Of a DNA stretch of 64,000 bases, positions 1 to 9,814 are shown in pieces. The DNA comes from VRUE01 sp963824215 (lineage in GTDB: Bacteria > Actinomycetota > Thermoleophilia > Solirubrobacterales > 70-9): assembly GCA_963824215.1 (NCBI GenBank), contig CAWGOE010000004.1, forward strand, positions 744,001 to 808,000, read 5' to 3'. The notes under the pieces were generated by a model, which was not told the origin of the DNA, made no database searches, and saw only the letters and a list, made by a program, of their open reading frames with translations. Made by a program: the position numbers and the translations under genes. How positions within the stretch are numbered: position 1 is the stretch's first letter; each line of letters opens with the position of its first letter.

Positions 1-837
1 CTCGATGAGGCGACCCTGCGCGGCGACGTCCTCTCGTTGTCGGCGCCCGCGCGCTGCGCGGCGTTGACGGCGTTACTCGACCTTCGGGGGAAGAGGGTGG
101 CTGCCGAGAAGGGCGCCGGTGCTGGGTCCTCGCCCGCCATCCGTTGCAACGCAACCCTGATCGCGGGCGATCCTGCCTCTGTCGTGGCTGGGGCTGAACG
201 CTGGGCGGCCGACGGCTTCTCCACCTTCAAGTTGAAGCTCGGCGGCGGTGACGAGGCGGCCCAGGTGCGCGCCGTGCGCGAGGCCTTGGGCCCGCGGGCG
301 CGGATCCGGATCGACGTCAACGGCGCCTGGGACGTCGAGACGGCAAAGCGGACACTGGGCGAAATCGAGCCATACGAGGTCGAGCTCGCCGAGCAGCCGG
401 TGGCGACCTTGGAGGAGGCGATGGAGATTGCGAGATCGACCTCGATCCCGATCGCCGGCGACGAGAGCATCGAGAGCCGCGCCGACGCCGAACGCGCCGT
501 GGCGATGGAGGCCTGCCGGGTGACCGGTGTGAAGCTGTCCAAGGTCGGCGGCCCCGAGGAGGCGATCGAGATCGCCGAGGTCCTTCCCGCCTACATGTCG
601 AGCGCGCTCGACGGCCCGGTGGGAATCGCAGCAGCAGCGCAGGTCGCGGCTACCCTGGGCGAGGCGGCCGTTGGCGGCGGACCAGACTTGGCTCACGGCC
701 TTGCTACGCAGCGCCTCTTCGCATCGACGATCGCCTCAGTCGAGTGCGGGCTCGAGGGGGACATGCTTTACGCGCCTGAAGGTCCCGGCCTCGGTGTCGA
801 GATCGACGAGGCGGCGCTCGAGGCCCATCGAATTTGA
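1..837 (+). CDS. menC: o-succinylbenzoate synthase, 5'-truncated by window edge
   Basis: This is an enolase-superfamily enzyme that dehydrates SHCHC to o-succinylbenzoate in menaquinone synthesis. The frame is open from base 1 to the TGA at 835, so the N-terminal capping domain begins outside the window. Visible barrel motifs are the K-x-K pair (FKLKLGG, bases 226-246), the metal ligands in DVN (about 313), EQP (about 391) and GDES (457-468), and the second catalytic lysine in KLSK (532-543). The closely following menD supports synthase rather than dipeptide epimerase, which shares the fold. Only the missing N-terminus limits confidence. Confidence 0.85.
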   Translation, partial: LDEATLRGDVLSLSAPARCAALTALLDLRGKRVAAEKGAGAGSSPAIRCNATLIAGDPASVVAGAERWAADGFSTFKLKLGGGDEAAQVRAVREALGPRARIRIDVNGAWDVETAKRTLGEIEPYEVELAEQPVATLEEAMEIARSTSIPIAGDESIESRADAERAVAMEACRVTGVKLSKVGGPEEAIEIAEVLPAYMSSALDGPVGIAAAAQVAATLGEAAVGGGPDLAHGLATQRLFASTIASVECGLEGDMLYAPEGPGLGVEIDEAALEAHRI

Positions 838-840
838 CAG

Positions 841-888
841 GCCTTGGCGACTTACCCCCCACATAAGAGGGGGTAAGTCGCCATAGGC
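841..888. promoter_or_regulatory. Perfect dyad overlapping the menD promoter region
   Basis: Two perfect 14-base arms (846-859 and 869-882, left arm GGCGACTTACCCCC) flank a 9-base spacer. The stem extends to 841/888 with one bulged base. A TANNNT box (TAGGCT, 884-889) lies at the right edge, 7 bases before the menD ATG, so the dyad covers the zone just upstream of a likely leaderless start. There is no U-run, which argues against a simple intrinsic terminator for menC. It could be an operator, or an RNA hairpin if transcription reads through from menC. Confidence 0.6.
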
Positions 889-896
889 TCTAGGGA

Positions 897-2639
897 ATGG
901 ACACGACCAACGCCAATACCGCGCTCGCCTCGGCCTTCGTCGAGGAGTTGGCGCGCAGCGGGCTGCGCAACGCGGTCCTCTCCCCTGGCTCGCGCTCGAC
1001 CCCACTGGCGCTGGCGCTGTGGCGCCAGGCCGAGATTGAGACGACGGTGATCGTCGATGAGCGCTCGGCGGCCTTCTTTGCCGTAGGCGCCGCACAGGCG
1101 AGCGGAGCACCCGTTGCGATCCTCTGCACTTCCGGCACCGCCGCCGCCAACTTCCACCCGGCCGTCTGCGAGGCGGATCACTCCGCGGTGCCTCTACTCG
1201 TCCTCACCGCCGACCGGCCGCCGGAGCTGCGCGACATCGGCGCCGGCCAGGCGATCGACCAGCTGAAGCTCTACGGCTCCTCGGTGCGCTGGTTCTGCGA
1301 GGTCGGCACTCACGATGCCGACGACGACGGGCTCCTCCACTACCGCTCGACCGCCTGTCGTGCCTTCGCCGCCGCCCGCGGCGACTCACGCCCTGGCCCA
1401 GTCCATCTCAATTTCCCTTTCCGCGAGCCGCTCGCGCCGCTAGCCGAGGATGGCGCTGTGACTGCAACCGACCCACTGGCACTGAACGGCCGCGACACCC
1501 GGCCGCTGACCGCGGTGACCCCGATCGACATGGAGCCGTCGCAGTTTCTGCTCGACGAGGTCGCCAAGCACATTGCCGAGGCCGACATCGGCGTTATCGT
1601 CGCTGGCAGGCAGCTCGATCCGGAGCTGCGTGAGCCAGTTGCCCACCTGGCGCGCGTCGCCGGCTTCCCGATCCTCGCCGAGCCGACCTCGCAGTTGCGC
1701 TGCGGTCCCCACGATCGCTCCTATGTCGTGAGCGCCTACGACCTGCTTCTGCGCGATGAGGAATTTCGCGAGGCCGCGTCGCCCAATCTGATCCTCCGCT
1801 TCGGCGAGATGCCGACCAGCAAGCCGCTGCGCTCATGGCTTGCCGAGTCAGGCGCCGATCAGATCGTCATCGATCCTCTGGGCGGCTGGAACGAGCCGAG
1901 CCGGAGGGCCGCAGCTCTGCTGCGTGCCGATCCGACCGAGCTGGCGTCCGGATGGGCCGCGCGACTTGGCGAGGATCGGCCCCCGCCGGCAATGTGGCTG
2001 GAGGCTGAGCGTGCGGCCCGCGGGGCGATCGAGGCAGAGCTGGCCCAACTGGACACGCTCAGTGAGCCGGCCCTGCAACTGGCGCTCGGCTCCGCATACG
2101 GTGAGGATGAGCTCGTCTACACCGCGTCGAGCATGCCGATCCGCGACCAGGAGGCCTTCCTGCCGCCCACCGAGACCGACGCCACCTTCCTCTGCAACCG
2201 CGGCACCAACGGGATCGACGGCCTGATCTCATCCGGGATAGGCGCGGCCCATGCCACCGGCAAGCCGACCACGATCATCGCCGGCGACCTCGGTCTGCTC
2301 CACGACATCGGCGGTCTGGCTGCCCTGCGCGACGTCGCGACCCCGGTGCGCATAGTCGTGATCGACAACGACGGCGGCGGCATCTTCCACTTCCTGCCGC
2401 AGCAGGATGCACTCGACGGCGAGGAGTTCGAGGCGTTGCTTGGAACCCCACGCGGTATCGATGTCGCCAAGGCCGCCGCCCTCTTCGACCTTCCCTACCG
2501 CCGCCTCGATTCGCTGGGTGAGCTCCCGGATGCGCTGGCCGCCGGAACCGGCCTGATCGAGGTCAGCACCGACCGCGGCGCAAACGCGGAGCTCCACCGC
2601 CGCATCTCCGCCCGCGTCGCCAGCGTGGTTGAGCTTTGA
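897..2639 (+). CDS. menD: SEPHCHC synthase (menaquinone biosynthesis)
   Basis: This ThDP-dependent enzyme joins isochorismate and 2-oxoglutarate to give SEPHCHC in the cytoplasm. At 580 aa it has normal family length. The N-terminal pyrimidine-binding domain shows the MenD signature SPGSRSTPLALAL (residues 29-41), the cofactor-activating Glu in VDERSAAFF, and TSGTAAANFHPAV. The C-terminal PP domain has GDLGLLHDIGG and NDGGGIFHFLP for Mg-diphosphate. The ATG at 897 is the only sensible start. No Shine-Dalgarno precedes it, and TAGGCT lies 7 bases upstream, so the transcript may be leaderless. Together with menC upstream and menF on the other strand it forms the early menaquinone branch. Confidence 0.95.
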   Translation: MDTTNANTALASAFVEELARSGLRNAVLSPGSRSTPLALALWRQAEIETTVIVDERSAAFFAVGAAQASGAPVAILCTSGTAAANFHPAVCEADHSAVPLLVLTADRPPELRDIGAGQAIDQLKLYGSSVRWFCEVGTHDADDDGLLHYRSTACRAFAAARGDSRPGPVHLNFPFREPLAPLAEDGAVTATDPLALNGRDTRPLTAVTPIDMEPSQFLLDEVAKHIAEADIGVIVAGRQLDPELREPVAHLARVAGFPILAEPTSQLRCGPHDRSYVVSAYDLLLRDEEFREAASPNLILRFGEMPTSKPLRSWLAESGADQIVIDPLGGWNEPSRRAAALLRADPTELASGWAARLGEDRPPPAMWLEAERAARGAIEAELAQLDTLSEPALQLALGSAYGEDELVYTASSMPIRDQEAFLPPTETDATFLCNRGTNGIDGLISSGIGAAHATGKPTTIIAGDLGLLHDIGGLAALRDVATPVRIVVIDNDGGGIFHFLPQQDALDGEEFEALLGTPRGIDVAKAAALFDLPYRRLDSLGELPDALAAGTGLIEVSTDRGANAELHRRISARVASVVEL

Positions 2640-2672
2640 TCCGCATAGCAGGCCAAATCTCTACCGCACTCG

Positions 2673-3767
2673 TCAGCACTCGATTCGTCCGGCCTCGCGA
2701 CCTGGGCCAGGCTGCCAGGTTGGATAGTGGAAGGAGAGGTGGTAGCCACGATTCTTGGGCACCGGGACAGAGATACGGGACCGGCAGCTCCCATCGGCGT
2801 TGATCTGCATAACCGCCGCCTCGAGATCGCCGGAAGTGTTTTCGGTTGGGGCGCTCTTGGTCGTGTAGGCGAGACGCTCGCCAGATGGATCCCAGCTCGC
2901 CGGCCGCTCGGCCTTGGCGGGCGTATCGGTGAGCTGCCAGCGGGAGGAACGGTCCGCGTCCATCGCGTAGAGGTCGACGGAGAACCCATCATCTTGCTCG
3001 CAGCACGACGTGTCGCCAATCCTGCGAATTCCCAAGAAGGCGATCCGGCTTCCGTCGGGGGAGTACCGCGGCCAGCTGGCGTTCTCGGCGAGCACATAAG
3101 AGCCACCGCCATCGAGCCGGAGGGCCGTTGCGTCGGCGCGGTCACGGAAGACGTCCCGGTGGGTCAGACCGAGCACCGATCCGTCCGGCGAGAACGAGGA
3201 GGGGATGTCCTCCACCCCATTCGCCCACTCGGTCAGCTGCCTCAACCCGCTCCCGTCGAGACCGACGCTCCACACAGTCGTGCCCTTCCAAAGCGTGCGG
3301 CCGAAGACGCCGTGGGGACCGAGGAACTTGCGCACGGGCCTTGCAAACGCGATGCTGCGCCCATCCGGCGAGAAGACCGGTCCGAGCGCGCCTTGGGTCC
3401 CGGGAATCGGCCGAATTCCGGCGCCGTCGGCCGCGACAACGTAGATCTGCCTGCTCTTCGGCAGCAGGATCCCTGGCAGGGGACCCGTCACGCCACTGAA
3501 TGCCAACAGCGATCCGTCGGGCGACCAAGACGGGCCAGAGAACGGATACGGAAGAGGTCGGATCTTGCTCCCACCGCCCGCCACCTTCAGTGACTGTCGG
3601 AGGACGGCATCGCTCGTCATGACCGAAAGCGCGTCCGGGCGGTTGGTGGACTGCAGGAAGGCCAGCCTCGGGCCTGCGGGCGTCTCCGCACCGACGGAGG
3701 CCGTCGCCATCAGCAGGGCAAGAGCCGTTGCCGCAAGCAACGTGATCCAGCGCCTGTCAGCAGGCAA
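2673..3767 (-). CDS. Secreted PD40/TolB-like beta-propeller protein (copy 2)
   Basis: This 364-aa protein has an N-terminal signal peptide (hydrophobic stretch about residues 9-26, ending near VGA-ET). Repeated WSPDGS, FSPDGR and YSPDGS blades are typical of PD40/TolB-type propellers. The ligand is unknown. The start appears to be TTG at 3767, lying inside the last codons of the upstream paralogue (11-base overlap), which suggests translational coupling. Both proteins end in an almost identical tail (WQPGPGREAGRI-x-C), so the pair arose by tandem duplication. It converges with menD after a 33-base gap. Confidence 0.8.
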   Translation of the reverse strand: MPADRRWITLLAATALALLMATASVGAETPAGPRLAFLQSTNRPDALSVMTSDAVLRQSLKVAGGGSKIRPLPYPFSGPSWSPDGSLLAFSGVTGPLPGILLPKSRQIYVVAADGAGIRPIPGTQGALGPVFSPDGRSIAFARPVRKFLGPHGVFGRTLWKGTTVWSVGLDGSGLRQLTEWANGVEDIPSSFSPDGSVLGLTHRDVFRDRADATALRLDGGGSYVLAENASWPRYSPDGSRIAFLGIRRIGDTSCCEQDDGFSVDLYAMDADRSSRWQLTDTPAKAERPASWDPSGERLAYTTKSAPTENTSGDLEAAVMQINADGSCRSRISVPVPKNRGYHLSFHYPTWQPGPGREAGRIEC

Positions 3768-4773
3768 TCCGTCCCGCCTCGCGGCCGGGACCCGGCTGCC
3801 AGGCGGGCATGTAGAAGCCGGTGGGGGGAGCGAACAGCAGCTTGGTCGGGCAGCTCCCGTCGGCGTTGATCTGCATCAGGGCGTTGCCGATCCCTAGGCC
3901 TGCGCCTTTCGCGCTCGTCGAGACGCGCATGTAAGCGAGGCGGTCACCGGCTGGATCCCAGTTGGGATAGGCCTCGATACGGTTGCGGGTGCGCGTGAGC
4001 CGGCGAATGTCGCTGCCATCTGCGTCGACGACGTAGAGGTCGCTCTCTCCATCCTCGCTTCTGCGAATCAGGGCCACTCGGAGTCCGTCAGGCGAGTAGA
4101 CGGGGTCCGTGCCATCGGCCAAGAGGGGGCTGGGGGCACCCGTGGTGGCGCTCACGGCCACCGGTTCGGAATCCTCGGTGCGTCGGATGTCCCAGCGAGT
4201 CGTCAGCAAAGTCGAGCCGTCGGGCGAGAACGAGGAGGCGAAGTACCAGAGCCCGTTGCGCCATGGCGTCAGTTGACGCTGAGCTCCAGTCAGGGTGTCG
4301 ACCACCCAGACGGACGCCCCCTTGAAGCCTTCCTTTCGCAGTCTCCCGCCCACCCTGGTTGCGGTCTTGCGTAGGACATTCCGGGTGAAGGCGATCGTAT
4401 GCCCATCGGGCGAGAAAACCGGCCCAGTCGCCCCGTTCGTCCCGCGGATCGAACGAAGGGCGCGCCCGTCGGCGCTCACGGTGAAGAGCTGATCTCCCCC
4501 TTGGGAGCCGGCGCTGAAGGCGACCCTTTTCCCATCGGGCGACCAGGCAAGGGGTGAGAAGAGGTCCAGCGGCTGTCCTGAACGCAGATCGCCACCTGCC
4601 AGGTGAACCGGCTGGGCGCCGGTCTCGTCGACCGTCAGCAGATCCATGCGTAGTTCCGTGGCCTTGACCAGGGCCAAGCGGGGACCTGCAGGCACCGCCG
4701 CAACCGCCGCGCTGGCTACAGCCAGCAACAACAGAACCCCTACCCCAAGCACCCGTCGGATCATGTGTCGCAT
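3757..4773 (-). CDS. Secreted PD40/TolB-like beta-propeller protein (copy 1)
   Basis: This 338-aa exported protein has a signal peptide (MIRRVLGVGVLLLLAVASA) followed by WSPDGK, FSPDGH, FSPDGS and YSPDGL blades. It is a tandem paralogue of the next gene on the same strand: both share the opening PAGPRLA and the closing WQPGPGREAGRI. It starts 31 bases after the menF stop and could be read from the ilvB-ilvN-menF transcript. No catalytic motif is visible. A role in binding or sensing at the cell surface is inference from the fold. Confidence 0.8.
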   Translation of the reverse strand: MRHMIRRVLGVGVLLLLAVASAAVAAVPAGPRLALVKATELRMDLLTVDETGAQPVHLAGGDLRSGQPLDLFSPLAWSPDGKRVAFSAGSQGGDQLFTVSADGRALRSIRGTNGATGPVFSPDGHTIAFTRNVLRKTATRVGGRLRKEGFKGASVWVVDTLTGAQRQLTPWRNGLWYFASSFSPDGSTLLTTRWDIRRTEDSEPVAVSATTGAPSPLLADGTDPVYSPDGLRVALIRRSEDGESDLYVVDADGSDIRRLTRTRNRIEAYPNWDPAGDRLAYMRVSTSAKGAGLGIGNALMQINADGSCPTKLLFAPPTGFYMPAWQPGPGREAGRIAC

Positions 4774-4804
4774 TCTGACAACAGGTACCCCCCTATGCGG
4801 CCAC

Positions 4805-6211
4805 CTAATCTGCGAGCAGCGGCAGCAATGCCTGCAGCTTGACCTCGGTCTCCTCCAGCTCGGCGGCCGGGTCGGAGCCGGCGACTACGCCGACGCCGGC
4901 GAAGAGGCGGGCCTCGCGGTCGCGGAGGAGGGCGCTGCGTAGGGCTACGCAGAACTCGCCGTCCTCGGTTGCATCCATCCAGCCGACCGGGCCGGCGTAC
5001 CAGCCGCGGTCCATCTGCTCCAGCTCGGCGATCGTGCTCCCGGCGTCGGGCCAGGGCTCGCCGCCGACGGCCGGCGTCGGGTGCAGCATGCCGGCCAGCT
5101 CGATCGCCGAGTGCGATTCGGCGAGCTGGGCGATGATCGGCGTCGCCAGGTGCTGGATGTTGGCAACCTTGATCACCTCGGGCTCGGGGGCGGTCTGCAC
5201 CCAGACCGCGTGTGGGCGCAGCTTGCGGACGATGCGCTCGGCCACTATTCGCTGCTCACGGCGGTTCTTGTCGCTGCGCAGCAATTGCTCACCGAGGTGG
5301 TCGTCGACGGCGGGGTCGGAGCTGCGCCGCGTCGAGCCGGCCAGTGCGACAGTCGAGGCGCCAGCGCCGGAGCGGCGGATCAGCAGCTCCGGGCTGGCGC
5401 CGAGGAACGCCGCCTCCGGAGTGCCCTGGCAAAAGCAGAAGCAGGACGGGAACTGCTCGCGCAAAGCGCCGAAGATCGCCGCCGGTTCGTGGGCAACGGA
5501 GGCCTCAACCGTCACCTCGCGGGCGAGGACAACCTTGCTCGTCTCGTCCCCCGCGATGCGGTCTGTCGCTGCATCCACCGCAGCTTCGAAGTCACCCGGC
5601 GGCAGCACGCTGCGGATCTCCGGCCGGTCGGTCAGGCTTGGGTCGAGCATGGGCACTGGATCCGGGCGCAAGCCGACTAGCCGTGCTGCGACCCGATCGG
5701 CCGCCGTGTCTGCGGCGTCGCCCGGATGCATGACCAGATTGACGGTTAGGAACGTCTGATCCCCAACGCGACAGAGCGAAAGGTCCGGCAGGATCATCGA
5801 GGCGGGCGCAAACGAGGACCAATGCGAGGTCCCCGCTCCACTTGGATCGAAGGCAAAGCCACCCGTCCAGACCGGCCCGGCACCCGATGGCAGGCCCGGC
5901 GGCTCGTCGAGCACAGCCCCCTCGTCCATCCCCAAGCACTCGCGGGCAACGTCTCCAAAGCGCGCCTCCCCCCGCGAGCTGGCCTCGTGGGCGACACCCA
6001 AAGTCGCCAAGGCAAAGCCCCGATCCGGCTGCTCCCAACAGAACCAGTGGTCAGACGCCAAACGAGAGGCGAATGCCACCGCGCAAGGGTCGAGTCCATC
6101 CACCGCGGTCGTGACGCTGACCAGGGTGCGCCGCGATCGTCTGGTCGCCAGCTCCGCGCTGTCGCGCAGCCGGCTGTGCAGCTCGCTAGTCGCCGCCGCG
6201 AGCGATGGCAA
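4805..6211 (-). CDS. menF: Isochorismate synthase
   Basis: This 468-aa chorismate-binding enzyme converts chorismate to isochorismate, the entry step to menaquinone. Family signatures in the C-terminal half include KVVLAREVTVEA, FLGASPELLIRR, HLATPIIAQL, LHPTPAVGGEPW and GPVGWMDATEDGEFCVALRSALL. The chosen ATG at 6211 overlaps the end of ilvN by 26 bases. It is physically in the ilv cluster, but the nearby menC and menD favour menaquinone over siderophore synthesis (EntC). Salicylate synthase is possible on sequence alone but has no supporting neighbours. Confidence 0.9.
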   Translation of the reverse strand: MPSLAAATSELHSRLRDSAELATRRSRRTLVSVTTAVDGLDPCAVAFASRLASDHWFCWEQPDRGFALATLGVAHEASSRGEARFGDVARECLGMDEGAVLDEPPGLPSGAGPVWTGGFAFDPSGAGTSHWSSFAPASMILPDLSLCRVGDQTFLTVNLVMHPGDAADTAADRVAARLVGLRPDPVPMLDPSLTDRPEIRSVLPPGDFEAAVDAATDRIAGDETSKVVLAREVTVEASVAHEPAAIFGALREQFPSCFCFCQGTPEAAFLGASPELLIRRSGAGASTVALAGSTRRSSDPAVDDHLGEQLLRSDKNRREQRIVAERIVRKLRPHAVWVQTAPEPEVIKVANIQHLATPIIAQLAESHSAIELAGMLHPTPAVGGEPWPDAGSTIAELEQMDRGWYAGPVGWMDATEDGEFCVALRSALLRDREARLFAGVGVVAGSDPAAELEETEVKLQALLPLLAD

Positions 6212-6730
6212 TCTCGCCGGTCCTCACCATCTCTATGAGGCCATGGGGCCGGATCATCCGCTCGAAGGCCTCGATCTTGTCCGCAGATCCGGTCACCTCG
6301 ATCGTCATCGTGCGCCGCGAGACGTCGATGATCTTGGCTCGGAAGATCTCCGCGAACTGGATGATCTCGGCCCGGCTCTCTACGGCGGCGGAGACTTTGA
6401 ACATCGCCATCTCGCGGGCGACGGTCTCCTCCGGCTCCATGTCGCGGATTTTCAGCACGTTGACCAGCTTGTGCAGCTGCTTGGTCACCTGGTCGATCGG
6501 GTGGACGGCGCCGTCGAGGGTCAGCGTGATCCGCGAGATGCTCGGGTCGTCGGTGGGCCCGACCGCGAGCGTGTCGATGTTGAAACCGCGACGCGAGAAG
6601 AGCCCTGCAATGCGCGCCAAGACACCCGGCTTGTTCTCGACCAGGATCGAGAGGATGTGTTTGCGCCCGCTGAGCTGACCGGGCACGTGCAGGTCCTCCA
6701 GTTTCACCATCTGCGGAGTGCCGGCCTCCA

Positions 6731-6731
<1 letters not shown>
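6186..6731 (-). CDS. ilvN: Acetolactate synthase, small regulatory subunit
   Basis: This is the 181-aa regulatory subunit of acetohydroxyacid synthase, which confers valine feedback on the catalytic subunit. An N-terminal ACT domain is clear (HILSILVENKPGVLARIAGL, then RRGFNIDTLAVGPT), followed by the C-terminal ALS_ss domain (about residues 95-175). Its start overlaps the ilvB stop as TGATG, so translation is coupled to the catalytic subunit. It is a little longer than the usual 165-175 aa because of a short N-terminal extension before the ACT domain. Confidence 0.95.
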
Positions 6732-8424
<1,693 letters not shown>

Positions 8425-8428
<4 letters not shown>

Positions 8429-8496
8429 GACAAATCCTCGCGCTTCGCTCCCGGCGCAAAGAACCAGATATGCATGCTTGGTCGCTCCGCGCTCAT
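8425..8496 (-). CDS. Leader cistron copy A, upstream of ilvB (23 aa)
   Basis: A 23-codon frame starts with ATG at 8496 and ends in TGA that overlaps the ilvB ATG (ATGA). The peptide contains ERPSMHIWFFAPGAKRE, close to two other leaders in this window (9743-9814 and 55534-55599). It agrees with copy B at 55 of the first 59 bases, including most synonymous positions. It contains no run of Val, Leu or Ile codons, so classical ilv attenuation is unlikely. A TACCAT box lies 11 bases upstream (8508-8513) and no Shine-Dalgarno is visible. Translation has not been shown; the case rests on recurrence and the identical coupling geometry. Confidence 0.6.
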
Positions 8497-8522
8497 TAGG
8501 ACTCGCGATGGTACCAGCGGGA

Positions 8523-9698
8523 CTATGCCCGGCCAGCAGGGGATTTGGCGGGGTTCCAGCGGGTGCGGGGATCGATCGAACCCTCGATCACGTTGCCCTT
8601 GTGGCGCTCGATCGTGTGGATCATCGACTCGACCAGCTCCTCGCCGAGCAGAGTCGGCTCGAGACCGAGGTCGAGGAGCTTGGTGTGGATCGCGTTGTAG
8701 TAGTGCTCTTCCTTCTCAACCCGAGGGTTGTCGCAGTGCTGGATCTCAACCGAGTAGCCAAGGTGCTCACCAGCCCCTTTGACCAGCTCGGCCAGCTCCA
8801 GCACTGAGAATTGCTCGGTGAACTGGTTGAAGACGCGGAACTCGCCACCCTCGGCGGGATTGGTCGCCGCCAGCTCGACGCAGTTGAGCGTGTCGCGGAT
8901 GTTGAGGAAGCCCCTGGTCTGGCCACCGCTGCCATAGACGGTCAGTGAGTGCCCGATCACCGTCTGCAGGCAGAACCGGTTGAGCACGGTGCCGAACACC
9001 TCGTCGTAGTCGAAACGGGTGATCAGGCGCTCGTCACGCGCCGTCTCGTCGGTCTCGATTCCGTAGACAACGCCCTGGTTCAAATCAGTCGCGCGCAGAC
9101 CCCAGGTGCGACAGGCGAAGTGGATGTTGGTCGAGTCGTGGACCTTCGAGCAGTGATAGAGCGAGGCCGGCAGCTTCGGGTAGGGCAGGGTGTCCTTGCG
9201 GCCCTTGTGCTCGATCTCGATGTAGCCCTCCTCGATATCGATGTTGGGCTGGCCGTACTCGCCCATCGTGCCGAGCTTCACCAGGTGGCACTCGGGAACA
9301 TGGTCGCGGATCGCGAAGAGCAGGTTGAGGTTGCCGATCACGTTGCCGTACTGGGTCTCGACCGCCTGCTCGCGGGAGGCCATCGAGTAGGGGGCCGAGG
9401 CCTGCTGGCCGTAGTGGACGACGACCTCGGGCCGCACCGCGGCGACGACGCCATCGAGGAACTCGCCGTCCTCGACTGAGCCGACGAAGCTCTGGATCTC
9501 GCTGCCGCTCACCTCGCGCCAGGCGGCAATGCGCTCCTCAAGCGAGCGGATCGGGGTCAGCGAGTCGCTGCCCACGCCGTCCACCCAGCGGCGGCGGACG
9601 AAGTTGTCGACGACGGCGACCTCGTGTCCGCGAGCCGAGAAGCGCAGGGCGGTCGGCCAGCCGAGATAACCGTCGCCCCCGAGGATTAGGACGCGCAT
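8523..9698 (-). CDS. sqdB: UDP-sulfoquinovose synthase
   Basis: This SDR-type NAD-dependent enzyme makes UDP-sulfoquinovose from UDP-glucose and sulfite, the head-group donor for the membrane lipid SQDG. With the start at ATG 9698 it is 391 aa. It has the Rossmann motif GGDGYLGWP (residues 8-16), Thr144 in TMGEYG, and the Tyr181-x3-Lys185 catalytic pair in YHCSK. These positions match plant SQD1 (Thr145, Tyr182, Lys186). YGQQASAPYSM and GVVYGIETDET are further SQD1-like blocks. An upstream in-frame start at 9761 would run across the divergent leader and is unlikely. No SQDG synthase gene is recognisable nearby. Confidence 0.9.
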   Translation of the reverse strand: MRVLILGGDGYLGWPTALRFSARGHEVAVVDNFVRRRWVDGVGSDSLTPIRSLEERIAAWREVSGSEIQSFVGSVEDGEFLDGVVAAVRPEVVVHYGQQASAPYSMASREQAVETQYGNVIGNLNLLFAIRDHVPECHLVKLGTMGEYGQPNIDIEEGYIEIEHKGRKDTLPYPKLPASLYHCSKVHDSTNIHFACRTWGLRATDLNQGVVYGIETDETARDERLITRFDYDEVFGTVLNRFCLQTVIGHSLTVYGSGGQTRGFLNIRDTLNCVELAATNPAEGGEFRVFNQFTEQFSVLELAELVKGAGEHLGYSVEIQHCDNPRVEKEEHYYNAIHTKLLDLGLEPTLLGEELVESMIHTIERHKGNVIEGSIDPRTRWNPAKSPAGRA

Positions 9699-9742
9699 AG
9701 GTCGCGGCAGAGTAGCTGACAGGGGCGACATAGCATCCGCCC

Positions 9743-9814
9743 ATGAGCGCGGAGCGACCATGCGTGCATATCTGGTTCTTCGCGCCGGGAGCGGAGCGCG
9801 ATTCCTGGTGTTGA
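9743..9814 (+). CDS. Leader cistron copy B, upstream of glycosyltransferase (23 aa)
   Basis: A 23-codon frame starts with ATG at 9743 and ends in TGA at 9812-9814, inside the TTG start of the next gene (TTGA). Its peptide includes SAERPCVHIWFFAPGAERD. TAGCAT (9731-9736) sits 6 bases before the ATG, the spacing expected for a leaderless transcript. A purine-rich GGAGCGGAGCG stretch in its second half could serve as the ribosome site of the next gene. It is divergent from sqdB, with 44 bases between the two starts. Confidence 0.6.
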   Translation: MSAERPCVHIWFFAPGAERDSWC

